A stretch of 64,000 nucleotides of DNA from Bacillota bacterium (GCA_023444055.1 JAEZRV010000095.1:62001-126000), one strand, 5' to 3'; counted from the stretch's first letter, positions 18,363 to 28,792 are shown. Program-made: numbers and translations. Notes: generated by a model from the letters alone, not told the origin.

Positions 18363-18463
18363 AATCATGTCCATGCCCAACATTTTTGCACAAGAACATC
18401 AAGAAAAGTATATTCCCTTGACAGAACTAGCTTGAGCTGGGCAGCCCCTTCCCATATAGTTCC
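18363..18463 (-). promoter_or_regulatory. Pseudoknot-type leader of araC (divergent family member)
   Basis: Minus-strand order: GGAACTA (18463-18457), GGGG ribosome site (18448-18445), TGCCCAGC (18443-18436), TAGTTCT (18429-18423), GTTGGGCA (18381-18374), start ATG 18362. TGCCCAGC pairs with GTTGGGCA, and GGAACTA pairs with TAGTTCT, which lies in the loop of the first stem. The two helices are the same as in the leaders at 32154, 53513, 59147 and 62095, but have different sequences. The GGCATGGAC-6 nt-ATG box is retained. TCAAG/CTTGA forms an extra loop hairpin. Confidence 0.6.
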
Positions 18464-18680
18464 TATATCTGAACTGATTTTATCACAGCAATTTTTGCAA
18501 GTCAAACAGCAATAAGAACATATTAGAATATTTATGGTTTAGTATAATTTTATTAGTAAAGAACTCAACTCTGCTAACATCCTCTACAAAACTTGCAATA
18601 TCACCGCGTTTGAGGCTATTCAAAAGTGGGTACACATTTGAAATATAAATCAGTATAAATAATAAAAAGGATCTGGGGAA

Positions 18681-19772
18681 ATGGTAAAATACTCTCTGTG
18701 TAGTACATATTTTAGAAACTTACCTGAAGGTTGGGTAAATAATGGGTTTATCATTAATAATGGATTGCAAAGTCCTGAATATGGAGGAACAAATATAACT
18801 GCATATTGGGATATATATTCAACTTTAGACGCCCACATTTTGAGGGCAAGAATTAATATTGCAAACAAAAAATCATCTTTTGCTTTATTCAAAAAATATC
18901 ATCTTCAAGGTGGAATAGGTATTATTGACTGTGAAAAAAAACAGCTTAGCTTATACAAACCATGGCTTGGGGGAGAAATACCTGAAATGTTGACAAGTGC
19001 TCCTATTACAATTGAAATAGTAGAGAACAGGGATTATATAATAAGCTACGAAAAAGAAAATGGAAGCTATCACCGACTGAAGATATTAGATGCCGTTACT
19101 GGTCAAAGCAATGAAGTAGCCTATCTAAACAGCAGTCATCCTTTCGGAGATTATGCTGGTAAGCAATGGGGTGCGCCAGGAATAATGTTTTTGAGAGGAA
19201 ATATTCTTGTCAAAAAGTTTGAATTTATTTCAGAAGCACCTGAGGACAGTGAAATTGCTATATTCGGAGACAGCATAACAGAAGGACATGGAATGGACAA
19301 TAGACGAGCTACTTACCATGAAAGATGCAGTGCTAAGGTACGTGAAGCGGTAAATGGCAGATGTGTTATTTCAGGAAGAGGAAGCGGAGATAGTGCAGAT
19401 TTACTTGCTAGAATGAATTTTGATTTAGAAAAATTTAATCCTAAGTATGTTGTTATAATTATTGGAACTAACGATACTGATATGGCAGTATGGAAAGAAA
19501 ACATTGAGAAAATAATACTAAAAATTAGGGGGAAAGGTGCCCAGCCAATCATTTGTGTACCTCCGGTTGGAGGAGTGTTAATTCCACAAATAGCAGAGTA
19601 TTTGCAGGATAAGGATTATTCTGTTGTAAGAATGGATTATGCAACAAGCGTTAACCACGATGGTGTGACACAAGATACAACCCTGTTTTTAGATACTTTC
19701 CATCCGAATACTTTTGGAAACCAAAGAATGTATAGTCAGTTACTTATAGACGCACCTGAAATTTTTGAATAA
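18681..19772 (+). CDS. SGNH/GDSL-family carbohydrate esterase
   Basis: A 363-aa hydrolase. The N-terminal 185 residues look like a beta-rich domain. The SGNH domain has nucleophile Ser198 in FGDSITEG, the block-III motif GTNDTD near 276 and catalytic DTFHPN near 345. No signal peptide is visible, so it acts in the cytoplasm. First in a run with uxuB, uxuA and a GH67 enzyme, it most likely deacetylates imported acetylated (aldouronic) xylo-oligosaccharides. The exact substrate is inference. RBS TGGGGAA-ATG. Confidence 0.82.
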   Translation: MVKYSLCSTYFRNLPEGWVNNGFIINNGLQSPEYGGTNITAYWDIYSTLDAHILRARINIANKKSSFALFKKYHLQGGIGIIDCEKKQLSLYKPWLGGEIPEMLTSAPITIEIVENRDYIISYEKENGSYHRLKILDAVTGQSNEVAYLNSSHPFGDYAGKQWGAPGIMFLRGNILVKKFEFISEAPEDSEIAIFGDSITEGHGMDNRRATYHERCSAKVREAVNGRCVISGRGSGDSADLLARMNFDLEKFNPKYVVIIIGTNDTDMAVWKENIEKIILKIRGKGAQPIICVPPVGGVLIPQIAEYLQDKDYSVVRMDYATSVNHDGVTQDTTLFLDTFHPNTFGNQRMYSQLLIDAPEIFE

Positions 19773-19950
19773 AATTTATGGAATAACAAAAAGTTTAAAT
19801 GCTGGTACAAATATCATAATTCCCCACTAAATAAGTGTGTATAATTTGTCTAATAGTATCTGTATTTAAAATAGAAAAATTTTGATTTAATAAAAAATGT
19901 ATATATATAAATTTGGTTTTAAGAAAATCAGTTATATGAGGATACCAATT

Positions 19951-21573
19951 ATGAAACTTAATAAAAATGATATAGTTAACTTAAATATATGGCAGAATAC
20001 TGGTATTGAAATGCCAAAATTTGATTATGAAAAGATGGCTTTAAAAACAGCAGACAACCCAACATGGGTGCACTTCGGAGCAGGTAATATTTTTAGAGGG
20101 TTTATTGCTGCATTACAGCATATGCTGCTAGATTCAGGTAAATCAAATACAGGTATAATTGCTGTAGAGACATATGATTTTGAGATTATAGATAGAATAT
20201 ATAAGCCACATGATAATTTAAGCCTTTTAGTACATATGAACGCAGATGGAAGTTTAGAAAATAAGATCATTGCAAGCATTTCAGAGGGGTTAGTGGGAGA
20301 TACTTCAAGAGAAAAGGATTGGAAAAGGCTTAAAGAAATATTCTGCAAACCATCTCTGCAAATGTCCAGTCTTACTATTACTGAAAAGGGATATTCATTA
20401 ACTGCCATGTCTGGTGAATATCTACCTGATGTAAAAGATGATATGGAAAATGGCCCTAAAGAGCCTAAAAACCTAATATCTAAAATCTGTTCACTGCTAT
20501 TTGAAAGGTTTTCATGCGGAGAGCTTCCTATTGCTATGGTAAGCATGGATAACTGTTCCCATAATGGAGAGATTCTTCAAAAGTCTATATTGGATGTAGC
20601 TCAAAACTGGATAAAGAGAGGCTTTATGGATAATAGTTTTTTAGAGTATCTCAATAATCCAAGAAAAGTGTCTTTTCCATGGTCTATGATTGATAAAATT
20701 ACGCCAAGACCTTCAGAAACAGTATTGGAGCAGATTTCAAAGCTTGGCCTAGAGGATATTGAAATAGTACAGACAAGTAAAAAAACGTTTGTATCACAGT
20801 TTGTTAATGCTGAAAAACCTCAATATCTTGTAATTGAAGATTCTTTTCCAAACGGCAGGATGAAACTTGAAGAGGCAGGTGTAATGTTTACAGACAGGGA
20901 AACTGTTGAGAGAGTAGAAAGAATGAAAGTTACCACATGTTTAAATCCCTTGCATACTGCGTTGGCTATTTTCGGAAATCTTCTTGGATACAACCTTATA
21001 GCAGACGAGATGAAAAACCCATACCTTAAGAAACTTGTTGAAAAAATAGGCTATGATGAGGGTATGCCTGTAGTTGTGAATCCGGGGATACTAGAACCCA
21101 CTGCTTTTATTAGAGAAGTTATTGAAGAAAGGCTGCCCAACCCTTATATTCCTGACACACCACAGAGAATTGCATGTGACACATCCCAAAAAATTCCGGT
21201 CCGATTTGGTGAGACAATAAAGACATATCAGAGCCATTCAACATTAGATATAAGCAGCTTAACATATATCCCTTTAACGATAGCTGCTTGGTGCAGATAT
21301 TTAATGGGTTTAGACGATAATGCAGACCCAATGGAATTGAGCCCAGATCCTATGCTGAATGAACTAAAGGGATATGTCAACGGGATTGAATTGGGAAATG
21401 TAGAATCAGTTGGTGATAAGCTTAAACCAATATTATCGAATGAAAGAATTTTCGGTTGTAGCCTTTATAAGGTAGGACTTGCAGATAAGGTTGAAAGCTT
21501 CTTTAAAGAAATGATTGCGGGGAAAAATGCTGTTAAAACAGTTTTGGAAAAATATATTGTTTGTGGGGGATGA
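19951..21573 (+). CDS. uxuB: Fructuronate reductase / mannitol dehydrogenase family
   Basis: A 540-aa NAD-dependent polyol dehydrogenase-family enzyme that interconverts D-fructuronate and D-mannonate. The N-terminal VHFGAGNIFRGF is the NAD-binding motif. FPWSMIDKITPRP and TTCLNPLHTALAIFG are conserved in the family. I prefer ATG 19951 (AGGAT 7 bases upstream); in-frame starts at 19897 and 19936 lack sites. It is immediately followed by uxuA, giving the last two steps from glucuronate to KDG. Confidence 0.92.
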   Translation: MKLNKNDIVNLNIWQNTGIEMPKFDYEKMALKTADNPTWVHFGAGNIFRGFIAALQHMLLDSGKSNTGIIAVETYDFEIIDRIYKPHDNLSLLVHMNADGSLENKIIASISEGLVGDTSREKDWKRLKEIFCKPSLQMSSLTITEKGYSLTAMSGEYLPDVKDDMENGPKEPKNLISKICSLLFERFSCGELPIAMVSMDNCSHNGEILQKSILDVAQNWIKRGFMDNSFLEYLNNPRKVSFPWSMIDKITPRPSETVLEQISKLGLEDIEIVQTSKKTFVSQFVNAEKPQYLVIEDSFPNGRMKLEEAGVMFTDRETVERVERMKVTTCLNPLHTALAIFGNLLGYNLIADEMKNPYLKKLVEKIGYDEGMPVVVNPGILEPTAFIREVIEERLPNPYIPDTPQRIACDTSQKIPVRFGETIKTYQSHSTLDISSLTYIPLTIAAWCRYLMGLDDNADPMELSPDPMLNELKGYVNGIELGNVESVGDKLKPILSNERIFGCSLYKVGLADKVESFFKEMIAGKNAVKTVLEKYIVCGG

Positions 21574-21578
21574 TACCT

Positions 21579-22655
21579 GTGAAAATGACATTTAGGTGGT
21601 TTGGAGAAAAAGATGATAGTGTTACGCTAGAACAAATTAAGCAAATTCCTGGAGCACCGGGAATAGTAGGAGCTTTGTATGATGTTCCTGTTGGGGAGGC
21701 CTGGCCTTTAGATAAAGTGACAAATCTGAAGAACACTGTTGAAGATGCAGGGCTAAAACTTGAAGTAATAGAAAGTGTCAATATCCATGAAGATATTAAG
21801 CTTGGACTACCTACAAGAGATAGATATATTGAAAACTATAAGGAATCAATAAGAAATTTGGGCAAAATTGGAGTTAAAGTAATATGCTATAACTTCATGC
21901 CTGTATTTGATTGGCTTAGAACTGATCTTGCAATGAAGCTTGAAGATGGTTCAGAGGCTATGGCTTTTAATAATAGCGTAGTAGAAAATTTAGACCCGGT
22001 GAAACTTGTTGAAGATATGGCAACTAATTCAAACGGATTTACTCTTCCTGGTTGGGAGCCATATAGGTTAAAGGAATTAAAGGATACACTTGAGAAATAT
22101 AAAAATGTAGACGAAGAAAAGCTATTTGACAATTTAAAGTATTTTCTTGAAAATATAATTCCCGTTTGCGAGGAAGCAGATATAAAAATGGCAATTCACC
22201 CTGATGATCCACCATGGTCACTTTTCGGACTTCCTAGAATAGTTACTTGCAAGGAAAATCTTGATAGGCTTATTAAGCTTGTGGATAGCCCTTATAATGG
22301 GTTAACGCTTTGCAGTGGCTCATTAGGTTCAAATCCTGAAAATAATATACCTGAGCTTATAAGATATTTTGGCTCAATGGAAAGAATTCACTTTGGACAT
22401 GTAAGAAATCTAAAGTTTGTTTCTGAGAAAGAGTTCCATGAAGCATCACATCTTTCATCTGATGGGTCTTTTGATATGTTTGAAATAATGAAAGCATACC
22501 ATGATATAGGCTTTGAAGGATATATACGTCCTGATCATGGAAGAATGCTTTGGGGAGAAAAGGCGAGGCCTGGTTATGGCTTATATGACAGAGCTTTGGG
22601 TATTGCGTATTTAAATGGTTTGTGGGAAGCTATGGATAAGATGGAGCGTAGCTAA
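21579..22655 (+). CDS. uxuA: Mannonate dehydratase
   Basis: A 358-aa TIM-barrel enzyme that dehydrates D-mannonate to 2-keto-3-deoxygluconate. The GTG at 21579 has GGGGGA 8 bases upstream and gives the family-typical beginning MKMTFRWFGEKDD. An upstream TTG at 21561 would sit on the site itself. MAIHPDDPPWSLFGLPRIV and the C-terminal GYIRPDHGRMLWGE carry the metal ligands. It starts 5 bp after uxuB ends, so translation is coupled. Confidence 0.95.
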   Translation: MKMTFRWFGEKDDSVTLEQIKQIPGAPGIVGALYDVPVGEAWPLDKVTNLKNTVEDAGLKLEVIESVNIHEDIKLGLPTRDRYIENYKESIRNLGKIGVKVICYNFMPVFDWLRTDLAMKLEDGSEAMAFNNSVVENLDPVKLVEDMATNSNGFTLPGWEPYRLKELKDTLEKYKNVDEEKLFDNLKYFLENIIPVCEEADIKMAIHPDDPPWSLFGLPRIVTCKENLDRLIKLVDSPYNGLTLCSGSLGSNPENNIPELIRYFGSMERIHFGHVRNLKFVSEKEFHEASHLSSDGSFDMFEIMKAYHDIGFEGYIRPDHGRMLWGEKARPGYGLYDRALGIAYLNGLWEAMDKMERS

Positions 22656-22737
22656 TATCTTAAATTCTACTTTACAGAGATAAGCAATCTTTCTTAAATG
22701 TTGTAATACAGTATGTGAACATATTGGAGGACTACCA

Positions 22738-24921
22738 ATGAGCAAATTAAGTACCAAAAAGAAAGAAATCGATTCAGTAGGATATAACTGTTGGCTTGGA
22801 TATCATAAGAAAGAAAGCCATAAGCAAGAAATCCATAAGCAAGAAGACCTGCGCCAAGAATTCCCTCAGCAAATAGATTCTCAACAAAAGGACCTACGCC
22901 GAGGCTATACTCAGCCAATAAATGATTACGAATGGTGCAGAAATATTGTAATATGTGAACATTCTGATATCGTACAGAATGCACTTGAAGAACTGAAAAA
23001 TGGTATAACAAAGATGCTTGATATAGAACCAGATGTTTCGGTTGAACCAGAAATGCAAGCTTACTTGTTAGTAGGTACTCTTGCTGGGAATGAAAGGATA
23101 AATTCTTTATTAGATAATGATGAAAGCCAGAAAATAGGTGAGGAAGGCTTCATCATAAAATTGATTAAAACCAATGAAGGAAGTATTAATGAAGAAAGCA
23201 TATTGGTCATAGCAGGCAGGACTGACAAAGGGCTACTTTATGGAGTTTTTGATTTTATAAGAGCTATTCAGACACAGAAGAATCCAGAAAGCATATTAAG
23301 AATTGAAAATCCGGTAAATACGCTTCGTATACTTAATCATTGGGATAATATGGATGGAAGTATTGAAAGAGGATATGCTGGTAAATCAATTTTCTTTCAT
23401 GATAATAAAATTACAGAAAATTTGGATAGAATAAGGGATTATGCTAGAATTTTAGCTTCAATAGGTATAAATGGAGTTGTTATAAATAACGTAAATGTAC
23501 ACGAGTATGAGACAAATTTAATTACAAGTGCTTATTTACCTGACGTTAAAAGACTGGCTGGTTTGTTTAGAAAATATGGTATAAAACTTTATTTGAGTAT
23601 TAATTTTGCCAGTCCTATGGAAATTGGAGAACTTACTACTGCGGACCCATTAGATGAAGGAGTGAGGGAATGGTGGAATAATAAGATTGAAGAAATTTAC
23701 AGCTATATTCCTGATTTTGGAGGTTTTCTTGTAAAGGCAGACTCTGAGCACAGGCCTGGACCTTTTACTTATGGACGCAATCATGCAGATGGTGCAAATA
23801 TGTTGGCAAACCCACTAAAAAGTCATGGTGGTATTGTAATTTGGAGATGCTTCGTATACAACTGTATGCAGGACTGGAGAGACCGCACCATTGATAGGGC
23901 AAAAGCTGCCTATGATAACTTTATGCCTCTCGATGGTAAGTTTGAAGAAAATGTATTACTACAGATAAAAAATGGACCAATGGATTTTCAAGTCCGAGAG
24001 CCTGTGTCACCTCTTTTTGGGGGTCTACAGAATACAAATCAGGCAATAGAATTTCAGATAACACAGGAATATACAGGACAGCAAAGGCATTTGTGCTACC
24101 TTGTGCCAATGTGGAAAGAGATATTAGAGTTTGATACATATGCAAAAGGAAAAAACACACTTGTAAAAAATATAGTAAGCGGTTCTGTTTTTGAAAACAA
24201 GTATGGAGGGGTGGCAGGAGTTGCCAATATCGGAGACGATTTGAACTGGACTGGCTTTCAATTAGCACAGTCTAACCTATATGGGTTTGGACGCCTCGCA
24301 TGGAATCCTAACTTGACTACTGAGCAAATAACTGATGAGTGGGTGAGAATGACTTATAATGAGACGGTTGTTGATGTTATCTCAAAAATGTTGCTCTCTT
24401 CATGGAGAATTTATGAAAACTACACTTCACCATTAGGAATAGGCTGGATGGTCAATCCAAATCATCATTATGGACCTAATGTAGACGGCTATGAATATGA
24501 CAAGTGGGGAACTTATCATAGAGCTGACTTTGAAGGTATTGGTGTAGATAGGACGAAAGCAGGAACTGGCTATACAGGGCAATACCATAAGGAAGTTGCA
24601 GAAATGTATGAAAATGCAGAAACTTGCCCAGAAGAATTGCTGCTGTTTTTCCACCACATTCCATATACATACAAACTAAAATCAGGAGAAACACTAATTC
24701 AATATATTTATAATTCCCACTTTAAAGGAGTAGAGCAGGCAATAGAGCTAAAAAACAAATGGCTTGGGCTTAAGGGAAAGATTAATGAAGAACTGTTTAG
24801 ACATGTCTCTGAGAGATTAGATGGTCAAATTGAGCATGCAAAGGAATGGAGAGATGTAATTAACACTTACTTCTTTAGGAAAACAGGTATTAAAGACGAG
24901 AATGGCAGAAAAATTTATTAA
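22738..24921 (+). CDS. aguA: Alpha-glucuronidase, glycoside hydrolase family 67
   Basis: A 727-aa intracellular enzyme that releases (4-O-methyl)glucuronate from aldouronic acids. GH67 features are clear: a GGFLVKADSEHRPGPF block, YGRNHADGANMLA, RCFVYNCMQDW, IKNGPMDFQVREP and EYTGQQRHLCYLVPMWKE. No signal peptide is seen. An odd Lys/Gln/Glu-rich insert with repeated HKQE-type words lies at about residues 22-60, before the N-terminal GH67N domain; it is unusual for the family. Its glucuronate product feeds UxuB/UxuA. RBS TTGGAGGACTACC-ATG. Confidence 0.96.
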   Translation: MSKLSTKKKEIDSVGYNCWLGYHKKESHKQEIHKQEDLRQEFPQQIDSQQKDLRRGYTQPINDYEWCRNIVICEHSDIVQNALEELKNGITKMLDIEPDVSVEPEMQAYLLVGTLAGNERINSLLDNDESQKIGEEGFIIKLIKTNEGSINEESILVIAGRTDKGLLYGVFDFIRAIQTQKNPESILRIENPVNTLRILNHWDNMDGSIERGYAGKSIFFHDNKITENLDRIRDYARILASIGINGVVINNVNVHEYETNLITSAYLPDVKRLAGLFRKYGIKLYLSINFASPMEIGELTTADPLDEGVREWWNNKIEEIYSYIPDFGGFLVKADSEHRPGPFTYGRNHADGANMLANPLKSHGGIVIWRCFVYNCMQDWRDRTIDRAKAAYDNFMPLDGKFEENVLLQIKNGPMDFQVREPVSPLFGGLQNTNQAIEFQITQEYTGQQRHLCYLVPMWKEILEFDTYAKGKNTLVKNIVSGSVFENKYGGVAGVANIGDDLNWTGFQLAQSNLYGFGRLAWNPNLTTEQITDEWVRMTYNETVVDVISKMLLSSWRIYENYTSPLGIGWMVNPNHHYGPNVDGYEYDKWGTYHRADFEGIGVDRTKAGTGYTGQYHKEVAEMYENAETCPEELLLFFHHIPYTYKLKSGETLIQYIYNSHFKGVEQAIELKNKWLGLKGKINEELFRHVSERLDGQIEHAKEWRDVINTYFFRKTGIKDENGRKIY

Positions 24922-24997
24922 ATTAGGTTATCTAATCAATGCAGAATTTCCATCTTCTGAATTGGTTATCATAATATACTTACTTTTCTATAATTTC

Positions 24998-25061
24998 AAA
25001 AAACACAAATCTATCTAGGTTATTAATTGGGCATAAAAGCCATGATGGATTTGTGTTTTTT
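24998..25061. terminator. Bidirectional terminator between aguA and the membrane AraC gene
   Basis: AAAAAACACAAATC (24998-25011) pairs perfectly with GATTTGTGTTTTTT (25048-25061). It has A and T tracts on both sides, so it can end both the rightward glucuronoxylan operon and the leftward regulator gene. Confidence 0.85.
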
Positions 25062-25126
25062 GGTTTCTTTGCTGTTGCATCCATATTTAGCAAGTGATTA
25101 AGTATAATTGGATTCTAACTGCTAAC

Positions 25127-27430
25127 TCAAATATTTGACTTTATGTTGCGGTACTCTCCAGGATTTATGCTGACATACTTTTTGAAAAATCTATTAAAGC
25201 TCTGTTTATTGTTGTATCCAAGGCTAAGGGCTATATCATTAATGCTCATGTTTGTTTGACGGAGCAATCGTTGAGCTTCCTCTATTCTCATATTGTTGAT
25301 GTAATTTACAATGTTTTCTCCTGTTGCATCATTAAATATCTTTCTCACATGGGAATAGCTTAGTCCAACATAGTCGGCAAGAGTATTGATAGCAATATCC
25401 TGTTTATAGTTTTTATGAATATAATCCATAATTTTTGAAATGTGGGAAGTATCATCAACTTTTACCTTTTCACAATATTCTATAATTTGAAGGAATATTT
25501 CAGCTAAAAATAAGCCCGTTTCGTCTAAGGTTTCAATTTCAGCAAGCTTACTATAGATATTAAAGTCATTACCAAAAACCTTGCTGACGCTTATATTTAA
25601 GTTTAGCAGATACTCTATTGTACTTCCTAATAGCTGGTTTAAAATAAGCATTATATTATCGTATGACAAGTCTTTGTTATCTTTTATTTCGTTAATAAAG
25701 TCATTTACAGAGGCTAATAAAGCTTCTTTTGAACCAACATCAACATTATTCATTATCTGTTTTTCTATTGTAAAAGGATAAAAATATTTACTGCTGGAGA
25801 TAGAACTATGCTGCCAATAAAATAAAACTTTTTCATATCCTAAAATAAATTTATGATCTAATAAAGTTTGAGCTTCATGGTAGGAATTTCTAATATTCTG
25901 AATATTATCATACATATTTCCAAGGCATATTGTAATGGTCGTCTCAATAACTATTGATGATTCCTTCTGAATTGTATGGAAATATTCAGTCAATGATGGA
26001 TATTCTTTTGAGATATTATTATCATAAGAATTGATAATGATAACAATCTTATTTCCATCCATAACAATACCTTCACAAGCAAATTGTTTGCCTAAGATTT
26101 CTACTGATAAATTCAAGATGGCTGTTTTTAGGTAATATTGATTCTCATAGGAGAAGTTTTGAACGAAATCTTTATACTTATCAATAGTAATTATACAGCA
26201 TATGAAATTTTTATAGGGAAAAAGCTCTAAGTGATCATCATATCCGTTGTCAGACTCAGGTATACCTCTTAACAAGCTCAATATATAATTTTCGCGTAAA
26301 TTCTTTTTGCTTCTTTCAATTGTTCTAAATAGCTTATCTTCTTCCTTAATCATTGAATCAAAGGTTTTAGACAAAATAGTAACTTCGTTTTCATTGCCAA
26401 AGTCTATATCCTTTATGTTTTTTATTTGCTGTGCCAGCTTTTTTACTGGATTATAAATCTTACGTGAAATTATATAAGATAAGACTATTCCTAATATCAA
26501 TAAAGCAAGTGATACATATATAATAGTTAGTCTCATTGAGTTTATCTTGTTGTAAAGTGTATCAAGAGAGAACACTCCTACATAAATCCAATTATTCAGG
26601 CCTGTCTTAAGATAGGATATAAGGCAGTTTTTGCCGTCTACCTTTTGTATCAGATATCCTTCATCTTTAGTGCTTTTTAATATTTCAGATATATATGGCT
26701 TGTCTGAAATGTTTAAGGATAGCATCGACTTGTCAACATGAGATATTATATCACCATTCATATTGATAATACTGATATTGTCATTTGAATTTGAAGTATT
26801 GCTGTTTATATACTCGCACAATGAATTCTCATATACATTTATAGCAATAGAACCTCTAAGCTTTGTGGTATAAGGTGTAAGTGGGAAAATATATGACATA
26901 ACATATGTGTTCCTATTCCCGTTACTATCAGATGGTCTTGGATTAATCCATGATATTGGTTTTTGCAAATAACTATATTTTAAATATTGATTAATCCAAC
27001 TTTTATCCTGAAAGTCTTCTTTTAGATATACGCCATTACTAGTAATTATGTAATTAGAATTGTCAAGATATATATATATTGAAGAATAAATGCTATTGGT
27101 ATCTATAATATCCGATAATGTTCCAAGGAGCTCTATAAGCATTAAGTTATCTTCGCTATTATTCAAAATAGAGTTTATATTATCTATGCCATAAAGTTTA
27201 TTCAGTTTCTCATCGAGAGATAGATTTAAAATATCGTTACTAATGGTTTGAGATATTAAGCCTGTGATATTTTGTGCAACTTTTAGTTCACCAATTCCAG
27301 ACTTGCTTATTTCTGCCTCAGAATATTTCATAATGGTATAATTAGACATAGATGTTATACATATTACTGGTATTATAATAAAAAGAGAGAATACAATAAA
27401 TTGTTTAATAATTAATGAACGATTTTTCAT
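25127..27430 (-). CDS. Membrane-bound AraC-family sensor-regulator
   Basis: A protein of about 767 aa with TM1 at about residues 8-30, an extracellular dCACHE-like sensing region to about 290, TM2 near 300-320 and a HAMP-like linker. A cytoplasmic middle domain follows, then a C-terminal AraC HTH (NTLADYVGLSYSHVRKIFND and SLGYNNKQSFNRFFKKYV). Such YesN/LytT-like one-component sensors sit beside LplB/YtcP importers and control them. It is divergent from exactly such an importer at 27836. Start choice: ATG 27430 (MKNRSL); an alternative is 27442. No strong RBS is visible for either. Confidence 0.9.
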   Translation of the reverse strand: MKNRSLIIKQFIVFSLFIIIPVICITSMSNYTIMKYSEAEISKSGIGELKVAQNITGLISQTISNDILNLSLDEKLNKLYGIDNINSILNNSEDNLMLIELLGTLSDIIDTNSIYSSIYIYLDNSNYIITSNGVYLKEDFQDKSWINQYLKYSYLQKPISWINPRPSDSNGNRNTYVMSYIFPLTPYTTKLRGSIAINVYENSLCEYINSNTSNSNDNISIINMNGDIISHVDKSMLSLNISDKPYISEILKSTKDEGYLIQKVDGKNCLISYLKTGLNNWIYVGVFSLDTLYNKINSMRLTIIYVSLALLILGIVLSYIISRKIYNPVKKLAQQIKNIKDIDFGNENEVTILSKTFDSMIKEEDKLFRTIERSKKNLRENYILSLLRGIPESDNGYDDHLELFPYKNFICCIITIDKYKDFVQNFSYENQYYLKTAILNLSVEILGKQFACEGIVMDGNKIVIIINSYDNNISKEYPSLTEYFHTIQKESSIVIETTITICLGNMYDNIQNIRNSYHEAQTLLDHKFILGYEKVLFYWQHSSISSSKYFYPFTIEKQIMNNVDVGSKEALLASVNDFINEIKDNKDLSYDNIMLILNQLLGSTIEYLLNLNISVSKVFGNDFNIYSKLAEIETLDETGLFLAEIFLQIIEYCEKVKVDDTSHISKIMDYIHKNYKQDIAINTLADYVGLSYSHVRKIFNDATGENIVNYINNMRIEEAQRLLRQTNMSINDIALSLGYNNKQSFNRFFKKYVSINPGEYRNIKSNI

Positions 27431-27442
27431 CTTAAACCCCAA

Positions 27443-27835
27443 TCTGTTTTGTTTTCAAAATTATAGTATATATGAAATAATAAAGTCAATTATATCTAGT
27501 TTCATCGTTTCACAGTCTATATGAGTAATTGACTAAAGCCAATTACGGTTCAAAGCTATCATTTTCGGCAATAGTAATTAACTTACAAAAATATTCAATA
27601 TTAATTAATTAGTATCAGAATTAATTATATTTTACTCTATAGCCATTTTATCAGCTTTCAAGAGAATAATAAAACAAAATTATGAGTAAAAGTGAAACGT
27701 ATTACAAAATGTCATTCTTGAAGAAACATTTACCAATCGTTAAAATTAATTCATATCAAGAAAGAGTTTACACAATCTAGCATTTATTCACACACTATTA
27801 ATTTAGAAATATATCACAAAGGAGGTTATATTTAT
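27443..27835. promoter_or_regulatory. Divergent control region of the sugar importer
   Basis: This 393-bp A+T-rich region separates the membrane AraC gene from the importer and holds no gene. CGTTTCAC (27506-27513) and GTGAAACG (27692-27699) form a widely spaced inverted pair, plausible half-sites for the AraC-type regulator. The right end carries AAAGGAGGTTATATTT before the ATG at 27836. The operator assignment is a guess from symmetry. Confidence 0.4.
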
Positions 27836-28792
27836 ATGGATAAAGCTAATGTAATTGTATCAAAAGCTAACACATTTATCCCTAAAAAAAAGGGCTTCAT
27901 GTTTTACTTTAGAAGAGATAAATTTCTGTATCTTCTTTTACTATTTCCTGTATTTTATTTTGTTTTATTTAAGTATATTCCAATGTATGGCATAGTTATT
28001 GCCTTTAAAGAATATAACATATTTCTTCCAGTATGGGAAAGTCCTTGGATAGGCTTTGATGCTTTTAAAGAAGTTTTTAGAAGTGATGATTTCTGGAGGG
28101 CACTACGAAATACGTTTATGCTTAATGGGCTGGATTTAATATTGGGGTTTCCAGCACCTATTATTCTTGCAATAATTATTAATGAATTAAAGTCGAAGTT
28201 GTTTAAAAAGGTTTCACAAACTATGCTGTATCTTCCGCATTTCTTATCATGGGTAATTATTGGAGGAATGGTACTTCAGATATTTGCACCAAACTTTGGC
28301 TTGGTAGATAATGTGTTGAAATCAATAGGGATGGAAACTATTCCGTTCTTAACAGAGAAATGGCACTGGGTAGCTACATATATTGGAGTTGGAATATGGC
28401 AGACTTGTGGATGGGGTATGATAATATACCTTGCGGCTATAGCTGGAATTAATTCAGAATTATATGAAGCTGCTGAAGTAGACGGAGCAGGCAGGTTAAG
28501 AAGGATATGGCATATAACTCTTCCTTGTATAAAGGGTACGATCATTATTCTGTTTATTCTCAATATCGGTAAGATTTCAATGATAGGCTTTGATCGTCCA
28601 TATATTTTAGGAAATCCTTCAGTTAAAGACTTTTCAGATGTAATTAGTACATATGTGTACAGAGTGGGCTTACAGTCTTCAAGATATAACATAGCTACCG
28701 CAGTAGGATTATTCCAATCGCTTGTAGGATTAGTATTTTTGACTGTTACAAATTATATAACAAATAAAAGCGGTGAAGAGGGCATTTGGTAA
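27836..28792 (+). CDS. ABC sugar importer permease, LplB type
   Basis: A 318-aa inner-membrane subunit with six predicted TM helices. It carries the EAA loop needed to dock the ATPase (YEAAEVDGAGRLRRIWHITLP). It belongs to the carbohydrate uptake CUT1 group with long N-terminus (YLLLLFPVFYFVLFKYIPMYG). No ATPase gene is present here; these systems usually share an MsmK-like ATPase encoded elsewhere. Next to glucuronoxylan genes it probably imports aldouronic or xylo-oligosaccharides. Confidence 0.93.
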   Translation: MDKANVIVSKANTFIPKKKGFMFYFRRDKFLYLLLLFPVFYFVLFKYIPMYGIVIAFKEYNIFLPVWESPWIGFDAFKEVFRSDDFWRALRNTFMLNGLDLILGFPAPIILAIIINELKSKLFKKVSQTMLYLPHFLSWVIIGGMVLQIFAPNFGLVDNVLKSIGMETIPFLTEKWHWVATYIGVGIWQTCGWGMIIYLAAIAGINSELYEAAEVDGAGRLRRIWHITLPCIKGTIIILFILNIGKISMIGFDRPYILGNPSVKDFSDVISTYVYRVGLQSSRYNIATAVGLFQSLVGLVFLTVTNYITNKSGEEGIW

